From: Zygaena filipendulae
Lineage: Eukaryota > Arthropoda > Insecta > Lepidoptera > Zygaenidae
Assembly (NCBI GenBank): GCA_907165275.2
Contig: OU015662.1
Location: 751,501-815,500 of the forward strand
DNA: 64,000 nt
Direction: 5' to 3'
This document shows, piece after piece, positions 10,306-21,189 of the stretch; the stretch's first letter is position 1, and each line of letters begins with the position of its first letter. Below the pieces are notes generated by a model that was not told the DNA's origin, did not search any database, and was given only the letters and a program-made list of their open reading frames with translations. Both the position numbers and the translations under genes were made by a program.

Positions 10306-10760
10306 AATTAATAAATAAACAGTTTTATTAAAAATGACAAAAATAATATTTTTGGTTCAACAACAAAACCAAAATCGCCTTCCGCTCCGCTCCTACCGTC
10401 CCGCGTCCGCTCCGCCTGACATCGCCTGAAATCGTGATCAGCGGACTGTGATTACACCGCTCGCTCTAACGAGGATCAGTACCTATTGGCGAACGTCACT
10501 GTAATTGAGTTCTACCTACTGTAGTCAAACATTTGGGATGTAATTAAAAAGGAGTACAAATTACAATTTAAAAAAAAAAACCATTAACTGACTCTTCGAC
10601 CTGAATCTGTACACAAAATAGATCAGTAATTAATATTATCCGAGATCGAAACATAAGAGATCGAGTGCCCGCCCGCGCTTGTATAACTAGAGCGAGCGTA
10701 GGTAGCCATTTTGTTTGTCCTGAGCAAGTGACTGGCAGGTATTCATGAGAAAACAACGTA
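10306..10760. other. No gene seen; locally GC-rich
   Basis: About 10380-10500 and 10660-10740 are GC-richer than the surroundings and have GAGCGAGCG/CGCTCGCTC motifs in opposite orientations near 10459 and 10691, suggesting an unrecognised MITE. No credible ORF. Confidence 0.35.
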
Positions 10761-10776
10761 ATGGGCTTCTATGTTG

Positions 10777-12812
10777 GTGAACTTGGCATATCATTTGCCA
10801 GCAGATCAATTTTTTTTTAGAGTTCTGTTCGCATGCAGCTGAGTTCTAGAGTTCCTGATACTTTTTAGAAATAGTTCCGGCGTTTAAACCTGAAAAAAAC
10901 GCTGTTGAAAAAATGATCTGCTAACTTCCCGTAGCAGATCATTTTCCGGAAAATCAAAAATAAAAGCGATTTTCTTTTGCGTTAAGGTTAGTTGTGGAGT
11001 TCCTGATACTTTTCAGAAATAGTTCTGGCGGTCTTACCCTAAAAAAATCAATCCGTAAATATGGGTCTAGAAGTAAAAATAATTAGATTTTAATCGTAAT
11101 AAAAGGGTTTTAAAGCTGTTTTGAGGCAAGAAACCTTTTGTTTCTTAATGTTCGATATCAGCACTCTAGAATAGAACTAGAATTAGGTGCAGAACTCCCG
11201 TTAAAGAGCCAGCAGATCATAGTGCAAAAGTAAAAAAGTATAAAGATAAATTTTAAGTGCTTTCACCAATGCGTGGACTAGCATGTGGAGGCCGGAACTA
11301 CCTCGTTTCTCACTGATAATTATCAGAACTTCGATACAGAAGTGGATCGCAAACCAGAACTCCCGTTTAAAATCCAGCAGATCATGGTAGAGTAGTAAAA
11401 AAATTAAAAAATATATTATTTTAACAGTTCCAATAGTACGTGGAGGCCGGAACTCCTTTGTTTCTCACAGATCAGCATCAGAACTCCGATACAGAAGTGG
11501 ATCCGAGACCAGGATTCCCGTTTAAAGTCCAGCAGATCATGGTAGAGTAGTTAAAAAGTTAAAGAATATTTATTTAACAGTTCCACTAGCACGTGGAGGC
11601 CGGAACTCCTTTGTTACTCACAGATCAGTATCAGAACTTCGATACAGAAGTGGATCGTGAACCAGAACTCCCGTTTAAAATCCAGCAGATCATGGTAGAG
11701 CAGGTAAGAAGTTAAAGAATTTTAATTTAACAGTTGCACTACCATGTGGAGGCCGGAACTCCTTTGTTTCTTACAGATCAGCATCAGCACTCCGATACGG
11801 AAGTGGATCCGAGACCAGAACTCCCGTTTAAAATCCAGCAGATCATAGTAGAGTAGTAAAAAAATTTAAAAAAAAATATTTGAACAGTTCCACTAGCACG
11901 TGGAAGCCGGAACTCCTTTGTTTCTCACATATCAGTATCAGAACTTCGATACAGAAGTAGATCCAAAACCAGAACTCCCGTTTAAAATCCAGCAGATCAT
12001 AGTAGAGTAGTAAAAAAAAATAAAAATAAAAATTTTAACAGTTCCACTAGCACGTGGAAGCCGGAACTCCTTTGTTTCTCACATATCAGTATCAGAACTT
12101 CGATACAGAAGTAGATCCAAAACCAGAATTCCTGTTTAAAATCCAGCAGATCATAGTAGAGTAGTAAAAAAAATAAAAAAATAAAATTTTAACAGTTCCA
12201 CTAGGACGTGGAGGTCGGAACTCCATTGTTTCTCACAGATCAGTATAAGAACTTCGATACAGAAGTGGATCGCAAACCAGAACTCCTGTTTAAAATCCAG
12301 CAGATCATGGTAGAGTAGTTAAAAAATTAAAAAAATATTATTTTAACAGTTCCAATAGCACGTGGAGGCCGGAACTCCTTTGTTTCTCAAATATCAGTAA
12401 CAGAACTTTGATACAGAAGTGGATCCAAAACCAGAACTCCCGTTTAAAATCCAGCAGATCATGGTAGAGTAGTTAAAAAATTTATTATTTTAACAGTTCC
12501 AATAGCACGTGAAGGCCGGAACTCCTTTGTTTCTCACATATTAGTACCAGAACTTTGATACAAAAATGGATCCAAAACCAGAACTCCCGTTTAAAATCCA
12601 GCAGATCATAGTAGAGTTTAAAAAAGGTAAAGAATATTAATTTAACAGTTCCACTAGCACGTGAAGGCCGAAACTCCTTTGTTTCTTACATATTAGTACC
12701 AGAACATTGATACAAAAGTGGATCCAAAACCAGAACTCCAGTTTAAAATCCAGCAGATCATGGTTTCCAAAATGTTAAAAGTTAAAAATATTATTTTGAT
12801 AGTTTGACGTAT
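10777..12812 (+). repeat. Foldback element, left inverted arm
   Basis: Outer ~430 bases are single-copy within the arm. About ten ~150-base tandem units follow, each with CCAGCAGATCAT; the motif recurs near 11210, 11382, 11531, 11683, 11837, 11991, 12147, 12299, 12446, 12600 and 12750. The inner boundary is GATAGTTTGACGTAT, mirrored in the right arm. The left arm holds about three units more than the right. Confidence 0.85.
10912..10943. repeat. Subterminal hairpin, left arm
   Basis: AATGATCTGCTA and TAGCAGATCATT form a perfect 12-base stem with an 8-base spacer, making two inverted copies of the AGCAGATCA motif that repeats through the arm. The mirror copy is at 18406-18437. Confidence 0.8.
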
Positions 12813-15800
12813 CACACTTATATGTTTGAGATTAAAAAAAACATATTTAATTACAGGATACAGCCAGAGATGGAAACTCTTTTCTATAGAGTGCAGGACC
12901 ACTAATTCTCTCGATTACACCTCCCAATGAGACCGGAACTCACATAAAAATATCAGCATATCACACTTATATGTTTGAGATTTAAAAAAAATATATTTCA
13001 TTATAGGATACAGCCAGAGATGGGAACTCTTTTCGATAGGGTGTGAGACCACTAATTTTCTCGACTACACCTCCCAATGAGACCGGAACTCACATAAAAA
13101 TATCAGCATATCACACTTTTATGTTTGAGATTAAAAAAATCATATTTAATTATAGGATACAGCCAAAGATGGGAACTCTTTTCTATAGAGTGCAAGGCCA
13201 CTAATTCTCTCGATCGAACCTTGTGCTGTGACCGGAACTCACATAAAAATATCAGCATATCACACTTTTATGTTTGGGATTTGAAAAATTCATATTTAAT
13301 TATAGGATACAGCCAGAGATGGGAACTCTTTTCGATAGGGTGTAAAACCACTAATTCTCTCGACTACACCTCTCAATGAGACCGGAACTCACATAAAAAT
13401 ATCAGCATATCACACTTATATGTTTGGGATTTGAAAAATTCATATTTAAAAATAGGATACAGCCAGAGATGGAAACTCTTTTCGATAGGGTGTGAGACCA
13501 CTAATTCTCTCGAATACACCTCCTAATGAGACCAGAACTCACATAAAAATATCAGCATATCACACTTTTATGTTTGAGATTAAAAAAATCATATTTAATT
13601 ATAGGATACAGCCAAAGATAGGAACTCTTTTCTATAGAGTGCAAGGCCACTAATTCTCCCGATCGAACCTTCTGCTGTGACCGGAACTCACATAAAAATA
13701 TCAGCATATCACACTTTTATGTTTGGGATTTGAAAAATTCATATTTTATTATAGGATACAGCCAGAGATGGGAACTCTTTTTGATAGGGTGTAAGACCAC
13801 TAATTCTCTCGACTACACCTCCCAATGAGACCGGAACTCACATAAAAATATCAGCATATCACACTTTTATGTTTGAGATTAAAAAAATCATATTTAATTA
13901 TAGCATACAGCCAGAGATGAAAACTCTTTTCAATAGGGTGTAAGACCACTAGTTCTCTCGAATACACCTCCCAATGAGACCGGAACTCACATAAAAATAT
14001 CAGCATATAACACTTTTATGTTTGAAATTAAAAAAAACATATTTAATTATAGGATACAGCCAGAGATGGGAACTCTTTTCGATAGGGTGTAAGACCACTA
14101 ATTCTCTCGATTACACCTCCCAATGAGACCGGAACTCACATGAATATCAGCATATCACACTTATATGTTTGAGATTTAAAAAAATCATATTTAATTTTAG
14201 GATACAGCCAGAGATGAGGACTCTTATCGATAGAGTGTGAGATTAGTAATTTTCTCGACTACACCTCCCAATGAGACCGGAACTCACATAAAAATATCAG
14301 CATATCACACTTTTATGTTTGAGATTAAAAAAATCATATTTAATTATAGGATACAGCCAGAGATGGGAACTCTTTTCGATAGGGTGTAAGACCACTAATT
14401 CTCTCGATTACATCTGCCAATGAGACCGGAACTCACATAAAAATATCAGCATATCACACTTTTATGTTTGAGATTAAAAAAATCATATGTAATTATAGGA
14501 TAAAGCCAGAGATGGGAACTCTTTTCGATAGGGTGTAAAACCATTAATTCTCTCGACTACACCTCCCATTGAGACCGGAACTCACATAAAAATATCAGCA
14601 TATCACACTTATATGTTTGGGATTTGAAAAATTCATATTTAATTATAGGATACAGCCAGAGATGGGAACTCTTTTTGATAGGGTGTGAGACCACTAATTC
14701 TCTCGAATACACCTCCCAATGAGACCGGAACTCACATAAAAATATTAGCATATCACACTTATATGTTTGGGATTTGAAAAATTCATATTTAATTATAGGA
14801 TACAGCCAGAGATGGGAACTCTTTTCGATAGGGTGTGAGACCACTAATTCTCTCGAATACACCTCCCAATGAGACCGGAACTCACATAAAAATATCAGCA
14901 TATCACACTTTTATGTTTGAGATTAAAAAAATCATATTTAATTATAGGTTACAGCCAAAGATGGGAACTCTTTTCTATAGAGTGCAAGGCCACTAATTCT
15001 CTCGATCGAACCTTCTGCTGTGACCGGAACTCACATAAAAATATCAGCATATCACACTTTTATGTTTGGGATTTGAAAAATTCATATTTAATTATAGGAT
15101 ACAGCCAGAGATGGGAACTCTTTTCGATAGGGTGTAAGACCACTAATTCTCTCGACTACACCTCCCAATGAGACCGAAACTCACATAAAAATATCAGCAT
15201 ATCACACTTATATGTTTGGGATTTGAAAAATTCATATTTAATTATAGGATACAGCCAGAGATGGGAACTCTTTTCGATAGGGTGTGAGACCACTAATTCT
15301 CTCGAATTCACCTCCCAATGAGACCAGAACTCACATAAAAATATCAGCATATCACACTTTTATGCTTGAGATTAAAAAAATCATATTTAATTATAGGATA
15401 CAGCCAGAGATGGGAACTCTTTTCGATAGGGTGTGAGACCACTAATTCTCTCGATTACATCTGCCAATGAGACCGGAACTCACATAAAAATATCAGCATA
15501 TCACACTTTTATGTTTGAGATTAAAAAAATCATAATATGTAATTATAGGATAAAGCCAGAGGTGGGAACTCTTTTCGATAGGGTGTAAAACCACTAATTC
15601 TCTCGATTACACCTCCCATTGAGACCGGAACTCACATAAAAATATCAGCATATCACACTTATATGTTTGGGATTTGAAAAATTCATATTTTATTATAGGA
15701 TACAGCCAGAGATGGGAACTCTTTTCGATAGGGTGTGAAACCACTAATTCTCTCGAATACACCTCCCAATGAGACGGAACTCACATAAAAATATCAGCGT

Positions 15801-16993
15801 ATCACACTTTTATGTTTGAGATTAAAAATTCATATTTAATTATAGGATACAGCCAGAGATGGGAACTCTTTTCGATAGGGTGTGAGACCACTAATTCTCT
15901 CGACTACATCTCCCAATGAGACCGGAACTCACATAAAAATATCAGCATATCACACTTATATGTTTGGGATTTGAAAAATTCATATTTAATTATAGGATAC
16001 AGCCAGAGATGGGAACTCTTTTCGATAGGGTGTAAGACAACTAGTTCTCTCGACTACACCTCCCAATGAGACCGGAATTCACATAAAAATATCAGCATAT
16101 CACACTTTTATGTTTGAGATTAAAAAAATCATATTTAATTATAGGATACAGCCAGAGATGGGAACTCTTTTCAATAGGGTGTAAGACCACTAATTCTCTC
16201 GACTACACCTCCCAATGAGACCGGAACTCACATTAAAATATCAGCATATCACACTTTTATGTTTGAGATTAAAAAATTCATATTTAATTATAGGATACAG
16301 CCAGAGATGGGAACTCTTTTTGATAGGGTGTAAGACCACTAATTCTCTCAACTACATATCCCACTGAGACCGGAACTCACATAAAAATATCAGCATATCA
16401 CAATTATATGTTTGGGATTTGAAAAATTCATATTTAATTATAGGATACAGCCAGAGATGGGAACTCTTTTCGGTAGGGTGTAAGACCACTAATTCTCTCG
16501 ACTACACCTCCCAAAGAGACCGGAACTCACATGAAAATATCAGCATATCACACTTTTATGTTTGAGATTAAAAAATTCATATTTAATTATAGGATACAGC
16601 CAGAGATGGGAACTCTTTTCGATAGGGTGTAAGACCACTAATTCTCTCGATTACATCTGCCAATGAGACCGGAACTCACATAAAAATATCAGCATATCAC
16701 ACTTTTATGTTTGAGATTAAAAAAATCATATGTAATTATAGGATACAGCCAGAGATGGGAACTTTTTTTGATAGGGTGTAAGACCACTAATTCTCTCGAC
16801 TACACCTCCCAAAGAGACCGGAACTCACATGAAAATATCAGCATATCACACTTATATGTTTGAGATTTAAAAAAATCATATTTAATTTTAGGATACAGCC
16901 AGAGATGGGAACTCTTTTCGATAGAGTGTGAGACCACTGATTTTCTCGACTACACCTCCCAATGAGACCGGAACTCACATAAAAACTCCAAAT
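12813..16993 (+). repeat. Central tandem array, 28 x ~149 bp
   Basis: I counted 28 monomers by the recurring ATCACACTTATATG/ATCACACTTTTATG landmark between 12813 and 16846, giving a mean period of about 149. A typical monomer runs ATGTTTGAGATT, ATAGGATACAGCCAGAGATG, GGAACTCTTTTCGATAGG, CCACTAATTCTCTCGA, GAGACCGGAACTCACATAAA. A variant with GATCGAACCTTCTGCTGTGA occurs near 13212, 13668 and 15003, and a two-monomer block at 13125-13379 reappears almost unchanged at 14917-15171, so there is higher-order repetition. ORFs in the array are chance products of the monomer. Confidence 0.9.
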
Positions 16994-18572
16994 ATACGTC
17001 AAACTATCAAAATAATATTTTTACATTTAAAATGCTGGAAACCATGATCTGCTAGATTTTAAACAGGAGTTCTGGTCTCGGATCCACTTCCGTATAGGAG
17101 TTTTGATGCTGATCTGTAAGAAACAAAGAAGTTCCGGCCTCCACATGGTAGTGCAACTGTTAAATTAAAATTGTTTAACTTTTTACTTGTTCTACCATGA
17201 TCTGCTGGATTTTAAACGGGAGTTCTGGTTTCGGATCCACTTCTGTATCGAAGTTCTGGTACTGATCTGTGAGAAACAAAGGAGTTCCGGCTTCCACGTG
17301 CTAGTGGAACTGTTAAATTTTTTATTTTTATTTTTTTTTACTACTCTACTATGATCTGCTGGATTTTAAACGGGAGTTCTGGTTTTGGATCTACTTCTGT
17401 ATCGAAGTTCTGATACTGATATGTGAGAAACAAAGGAGTTCCGGCTTCCACGTGCTAGTGGAACTGTTAAATTTTTTTTTTTAAATTTTTTTACTACTCT
17501 ACTATGATCTGCTGGATTTTAAACGGGAGTTCTGGTCTCGGATCCACTTCCGTATCGGAGTGCTGATGCTGATCTGTAAGAAACAAAGGAGTTCCGGCCT
17601 CCACATGGTAGTGCAACTGTTAAATTAAAATTCTTTAACTTTTTACCTGCTCTACCATGATCTGCTGGATTTTAAACGGGAGTTCTGGTTCACGATCCAC
17701 TTCTGTATCGAAGTTCTGATACTGATCTGTGAGGAACAAAGGAGTTCCGGCCTCGACGTGCTAGTGGAACTGTTAAATAAATATTCTTTAACTTTTTAAC
17801 TACTCTACCATGATCTGCTGGACTTTAAACGGGAATCCTGGTCTCGGATCCACTTCTGTATCGGAGTTCTGATGCTGATCTGTGAGAAACAAAGGAGTTC
17901 CGGCCTCCACGTACTATTGGAACTGTTAAAATAATATATTTTTTAATTTTTTTACTACTCTACCATGATCTGCTGGATTTTAAACGGGAGTTCTGGTTTG
18001 CGATCCACTTCTGTATCGAAGTTCTGATACTTATCTGTGAGAAACGAGTTAGTTCCGGCCTCCACGTCCAGTCCACGCATTGGTGAAAGCACTTAAAATT
18101 TATCTTTATACTTTTTTACTTTTGTACTATGATCTGCTGGCTCTTTAACGGGAGTTCTGCACCTAATTCTAGTTTTATTCTAGAGTGCTGATATCGAACA
18201 TTAAGAAACAAAAGGTTTCTTGCCTCAAAACCGCTTTAAAACCTTTTTATTACGATTAAAATCTAATTATTTTTACTTCTAGACCCATATTTACGGATTG
18301 ATTTTTTTAGGGTAAGACCGCCAGAACTATTTCTGAAAAGTATCAGGAACTCCACAACTAACCTTAACGCAAAAGAAAATCGCTTTTATTTTTGATTTTC
18401 CGGAAAATGATCTGCTACGGGAAGTTAGCAGATCATTTTTTCAACAGCGTTTTTTTCAGGTTTAAACGCCGGAACTATTTCTAAAAAGTATCAGGAACTC
18501 TAGAACTCAGCTGCATGCGAACAGAACTCTAAAAAAAAATTGATCTGCTGGCAAATGATATGCCAAGTTCAC
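16994..18572 (-). repeat. Foldback element, right inverted arm
   Basis: Reverse complement of the left arm, with about eight ~150-base units (ATGATCTGCTGG near 17048, 17196, 17350, 17505, 17660, 17810, 17965, 18130). Unit variants are collinear with the left arm from the outside inward; for example the unit with CGTATCGGAGTGCTGATGC at ~17550 mirrors that at ~11790. Confidence 0.85.
18406..18437. repeat. Subterminal hairpin, right arm
   Basis: Mirror of the hairpin at 10912-10943, with the same 12-base stem and 8-base spacer. Confidence 0.8.
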
Positions 18573-18578
18573 GCAGAC

Positions 18579-18870
18579 ATGGGCTTCTCAACCAGATTTT
18601 ATTTTTTAATACGTATTGTAGATTAATAAGAAATATTGGACACGTATTTTTTTTCTTAGGTAATGAAAAAATAACTGAGATACATTAAGTGGAAAAGTCG
18701 CGTGATGTCACGCCTTGCTACAGTTTATAGCACGTTATGACGTCAAGAGCCCCCACTCTTAAACTTGCATTTTATAATTTGAAAAAACAAAAAAATACAG
18801 GTCTATTACTTTTTTATTATGTACCTGAATGACGGACTAAATAAAATTTAGATTTTTATACACCGGAAAC
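18579..18870 (+). mobile_element. Palindromic MITE (paired-CRE family), copy 3, split by the foldback element
   Basis: Starts ATGGGCTTCTCAACC, then ACGTATTGTAGATTAATAAG, GACACGTATTTTT, CGTGATGTCACGCC and TTATGACGTCAAGAGCC, matching the MITE at 3431. Its first ten bases are the duplicated target of the foldback insertion. Confidence 0.65.
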
Positions 18871-19180
18871 TACCCTGCAAATTGCTTACATACAAAAAAA
18901 AACAAAAAACAGTCGAATTGAGAACCTCCTCCTTTTTGGAAGTCGGTTAAAAAATTAACATTAGCAAAGTTGTTGCAGTCAACCGTAATAGAGAAATCGA
19001 AGATGAGTCAGAAAACATTAAGGAGATAAATTTATTAAGATGGAGACACTTACCTATTACTGGAAATACCAAATCATTTTAAATAACTTCTCGATCGATA
19101 TCAATGTTAAAACCCAAAGTTCATAGAACACCGTGACTTAAGCTTGCATTCGCAGCTTTGAAAAACTACTTATAACTATA
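18871..19180. other. No gene; fragment of the GACTTCCAAAAA family
   Basis: GAACCTCCTCCTTTTTGGAA then GTCGGTTAA at about 18921-18949 is the terminal stretch of the repeat seen complete at 55282-55316. The rest is AT-rich. Confidence 0.5.
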
Positions 19181-19324
19181 CTAGCTGTGCCCCGCGGTTT
19201 CACCCACGGTAATTTCGGAGTTCCCGCAAGAATTCCGGGATAAAAAGTACTCTTTGTCCTTCTCTGTACCCCTGACAACGTGCATGCCAAATTTCATCCA
19301 AATCTGTTCAGCCGTTTTTGCGTG

Positions 19325-19484
19325 TGTAGTGTATGAACAGTTGCACACACACAGTGAATTAAGGTTTGCTGACATAGAATTAATTAGCCTATAAATTGTT
19401 GTACATTTTAAATAAACGTGGACTTTTATTATTATCACCGGCCGAGATGGTTTTATTTGTCTCCTCGTTGCACCAACCATTACA
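19325..19484 (+). repeat. 5' LTR of the gypsy-type element
   Basis: TGTAGTG...CATTACA, 160 bases, with TG/CA termini. TATAAA lies at about 19390 and AATAAA at about 19411. It is 159/160 identical to the 3' LTR by my alignment. Confidence 0.93.
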
Positions 19485-20055
19485 TGGCGACCCTGCCGAA
19501 AACCCAACACTTTAAAGAAAACTACTTAAGAAAAACGAAAAAGTTATGAAGAACAACAATAAAAAATACTGCAAAAAAAAAATAATAATGAAGAACATAA
19601 TTTATAACTTTTGAAGACAAGAAATTTCCATAACATCAGAAGAAAAGAAGATAATATAATTCATTCAAATAAATGCCAAAATAAATCGCGGCGCATCTTT
19701 CAAGAAATCACGTCACGTCAACGCGTCAAGAATTGAAGGAGCGGTGTCCAGGGTAATCCCGGCCCACGGAGTCCAGGGTATAGCCCGGCCCACAGTCAGC
19801 GGACGGCCCACAGTCAGCTGCTACAGCATCTACAGCTGCCACGTGCGAGGTTCCTGCCCAGCAACAGCGAGACCACGGCTTCCGGCGAGCGTACATAATG
19901 GCGTTGCGAAATTTTCTACCGTAATGTAAGTCGTAATTTAATACTAGTTTAAATTTGTTGTTTATTGTACTACAGTGTGTTTTGTGTTAGGTATTAGGTA
20001 TTGTTTAATTTGGCTAGCAAAAATGTTGGATAACTTCTTGTTATAATAAATAGAT
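19485..20055 (+). other. Primer-binding site and leader
   Basis: TGGCGACCCTGCCGAA begins immediately after the LTR, in the position and TGG-start form of a tRNA primer-binding site. The first eight bases resemble the tRNA-Arg-type sites of 412/mdg1 elements; that tRNA identity is inference. The remaining ~550 bases are untranslated leader, GC-rich at 19690-19900. Confidence 0.7.
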
Positions 20056-21189
20056 ATGATAGATGAATTAAATAACATATATTTAGAGTTACAGCAATTA
20101 AAAACTTATCTAAGTAAAATAGGTCCATCTCGTAGAAACACAGAGATCGGTCACAAAAAACTTGAAGAAGCTCGAATTGTGTATAGCCAATTAGATGTGT
20201 TATTACTAGGTATCCAATCTAAGATAACGAGATCAGAATTAAATGTTAGTGATACCTTATTAATTAATCGACTAGTGGACGACATTCATAGTTTATATAG
20301 AAAAATTAATTCCTTAGTACACTGCAGTGAGTCGATAGAAAGTAAAATGGCTACCGATAATTTTGATTTAAAAACGGCTCTTGCCTTATTGCCCATTATG
20401 ACAGGAGTAGAGAATATTACGAAACAATTAATCGATGGGATCAAGTTATACGATTCTATGATTAATATTGCATCTAAGCCTCTATTAATTGAATTTGTTC
20501 TAAAAACGCGACTTTCAGCCAGTGCGAAACTTCGTTTAAAGTCCAAGTATAGTTCAGTTGATTGCCTGATTGGGGATATGAAAAAATATCTTGTCCCGAG
20601 AAAATCAGATGTCGCAATCCAGGCACAGTTGCAACGAGCAACTCAGGGGCACAAAAGTGTGCAATCATTTGGATCAGAATTAGAGGAACTTTTTGTTAAT
20701 CTAACTATAGCCCAAAGTAACGATGATGAAAATAAGTACGAAATATTGCGTCCAATTAATGAGAGGATAGCAATAAAACGGTTTGCTGATGGATTGTCCG
20801 ATCAGAGATTAAGCACAATAATCGCTTCCAGACAATTCTCATCCTTACCAGAAGCTATCTCAACAGCTTTGGATGAGCAATCTATGTCTACAACCCATCA
20901 GGTTATGAAAGTAACATACAAACAAAATCAAAATAATTCATATAGATATAATTCGCAATTTCGTAACAGTAATTTTAATAAACGATTTCAACATAGTAAC
21001 TACTTAAACAATAACAATCGTAGTAATTGGAAGCCTAGGTATGCTAACCCAGCACCGACGAATCGAGGCCGCATGCGCTCACGTGCAGTGGAGTCGCGTG
21101 CCCACTTTCCGCGAGTTCATCACATTCAGCGCGATGATACCTTAGCTCAAGCGAAGTCGTCAGAATTTTTTCGTCGCCAAAGTAATTGA
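20056..21189 (+). CDS. Gag polyprotein of the gypsy-type element
   Basis: A 377-residue frame from ATG at 20056 to TGA at 21187. Residues 1-110 are helical and Leu-rich, residues about 120-290 look like a retrotransposon capsid domain, and residues 300-377 are very Asn/Arg/Ser-rich and basic. No CCHC zinc knuckle is present, so RNA binding is probably by the basic tail. The protein would form the virus-like particle that packages element RNA. The frame overlaps the open pol frame by 44 bases (21146-21189), with pol in the +1 frame. No lesion seen. Confidence 0.85.
   Translation: MIDELNNIYLELQQLKTYLSKIGPSRRNTEIGHKKLEEARIVYSQLDVLLLGIQSKITRSELNVSDTLLINRLVDDIHSLYRKINSLVHCSESIESKMATDNFDLKTALALLPIMTGVENITKQLIDGIKLYDSMINIASKPLLIEFVLKTRLSASAKLRLKSKYSSVDCLIGDMKKYLVPRKSDVAIQAQLQRATQGHKSVQSFGSELEELFVNLTIAQSNDDENKYEILRPINERIAIKRFADGLSDQRLSTIIASRQFSSLPEAISTALDEQSMSTTHQVMKVTYKQNQNNSYRYNSQFRNSNFNKRFQHSNYLNNNNRSNWKPRYANPAPTNRGRMRSRAVESRAHFPRVHHIQRDDTLAQAKSSEFFRRQSN

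Larger units (their letters stand above)
10771..18578. mobile_element. Foldback-type element with long repeat-built inverted arms, 7.8 kb
   Basis: A very large inverted-repeat element flanked by the 10-base direct repeat ATGGGCTTCT (10761-10770 and 18579-18588). The inverted arms start GTGAACTTGGCATATC at 10777 and end GATATGCCAAGTTCAC at 18572. Over the outer ~500 bases the two arms differ at only a few positions. Each arm then becomes an array of ~150-base units containing CCAGCAGATCATGGTAGAG and GGCCGGAACTCCTTTGTTTC. Between the arms lies a 28-copy array of another ~149-base unit. No ORF longer than about 115 codons exists, so no transposase is encoded. Foldback elements of Drosophila and some Mutator-like elements share long TIRs with internal tandem repeats and 9-11-base target duplications; membership of that group is inference. 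Confidence 0.85.

Noticed and set aside
13125..15350. ORFs of 84-114 codons in the central array (13125-13379, 14557-14901, 14917-15171)
   Set aside because: They are monomer readings that repeat with the array on both strands; none has a domain and their ends follow repeat boundaries.
12813..16993. CRISPR-like regular repeat array
   Set aside because: Units are ~149 bp and similar throughout, with no short repeat/unique spacer alternation; this is eukaryotic tandem DNA.
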